The position numbers were made by a program, and so were the translations under genes. Below, in pieces: positions 63,960 to 64,000 of a stretch of 64,000 nucleotides of DNA. Numbering within the stretch: the first letter of the stretch is position 1; every line of letters begins with the position of its first letter. The notes under the pieces were generated by a model. That model was not told the DNA's origin, did not search any database, and worked only from the letters and a program-made list of their open reading frames with translations. This DNA is from Herbidospora cretacea. Its GTDB lineage: Bacteria; Actinomycetota; Actinomycetes; Streptosporangiales; Streptosporangiaceae. Location of the stretch: contig NZ_BBXG01000009.1 of the NCBI RefSeq assembly GCF_001570605.1, positions 186,001 to 250,000 of the forward strand, written 5' to 3'.

Positions 63960-64000
63960 GGATCGCTGCACTCGACTCTCGGAAATAAATCGGTTGCTGC

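Overview
The window is very GC-rich DNA with strong third-position G/C, GTG as well as ATG starts, several probable leaderless starts and many four-base ATGA/GTGA gene junctions. Together with large secreted multidomain enzymes, LAL-type LuxR, ROK, TetR and MarR regulators, a GH11 xylanase with a cellulose-binding module and a chaplin-like protein, this points to a filamentous soil actinomycete, most likely of the Streptosporangiales (Nonomuraea/Streptosporangium type). That placement is inference from style and gene content. I saw no rRNA, tRNA, CRISPR array or insertion sequence.

Layout. 1-11.2 kb: two secreted PQQ-type sugar dehydrogenase-like proteins (one cut by the left edge, one 1888 aa with ThuA, PKD, CBM6 and FIMAH-type domains) flank a ROK regulator, followed by a phytase-like esterase. 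11.3-18 kb: one 2212-aa LamG protein with no export signal. 18.2-22.7 kb: a LAL-type LuxR regulator and two alpha/beta hydrolases. 23-26.6 kb: GH11 xylanase and two secreted proteins of unknown role. 26.6-28 kb: divergent TetR/SDR pair. 28.1-38.2 kb: a nine-gene operon with an oligopeptide/nickel-type ABC importer, four flavin-dependent (luciferase-like) monooxygenases and a DUF1684 protein. 38.4-40.2 kb: a lower-GC Schlafen/AlbA-type ATP-binding gene. 40.3-42.6 kb: a polysaccharide O-acetylation pair (MBOAT plus AlgX/AlgJ-like). 42.7-51.8 kb: lipoprotein, two-component systems, hydrolase, TetR/SDR/SnoaL cassette, PAP2, DoxX/MarR. 51.9-57 kb: NlpC/P60 hydrolase, DUF2255, RraA, chaplin-like tandem pair, P450 with divergent TetR. 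57-62.3 kb: TctABC tricarboxylate transporter with a divergent CitA/CitB-type two-component system. 62.3-64 kb: AbiE type IV toxin-antitoxin.

How the genes work together. The left third looks like extracellular carbohydrate scavenging. The 28-38 kb operon carries a strong sulfur-economy signature: by eye its nine products hold about 13 internal Met and 6 Cys in roughly 3,400 residues, which fits import and oxidative desulfurisation of an organosulfur compound under sulfur starvation. The Tct system is a carboxylate importer with its own sensor. The most unusual observations are the sulfur-poor operon and its inverted-repeat promoter, the giant LamG protein with one LamG domain nested inside another, the chaplin-like N/S/G-rich tandem proteins, and the Schlafen-like gene whose Shine-Dalgarno lies in a perfect 12-bp inverted repeat.
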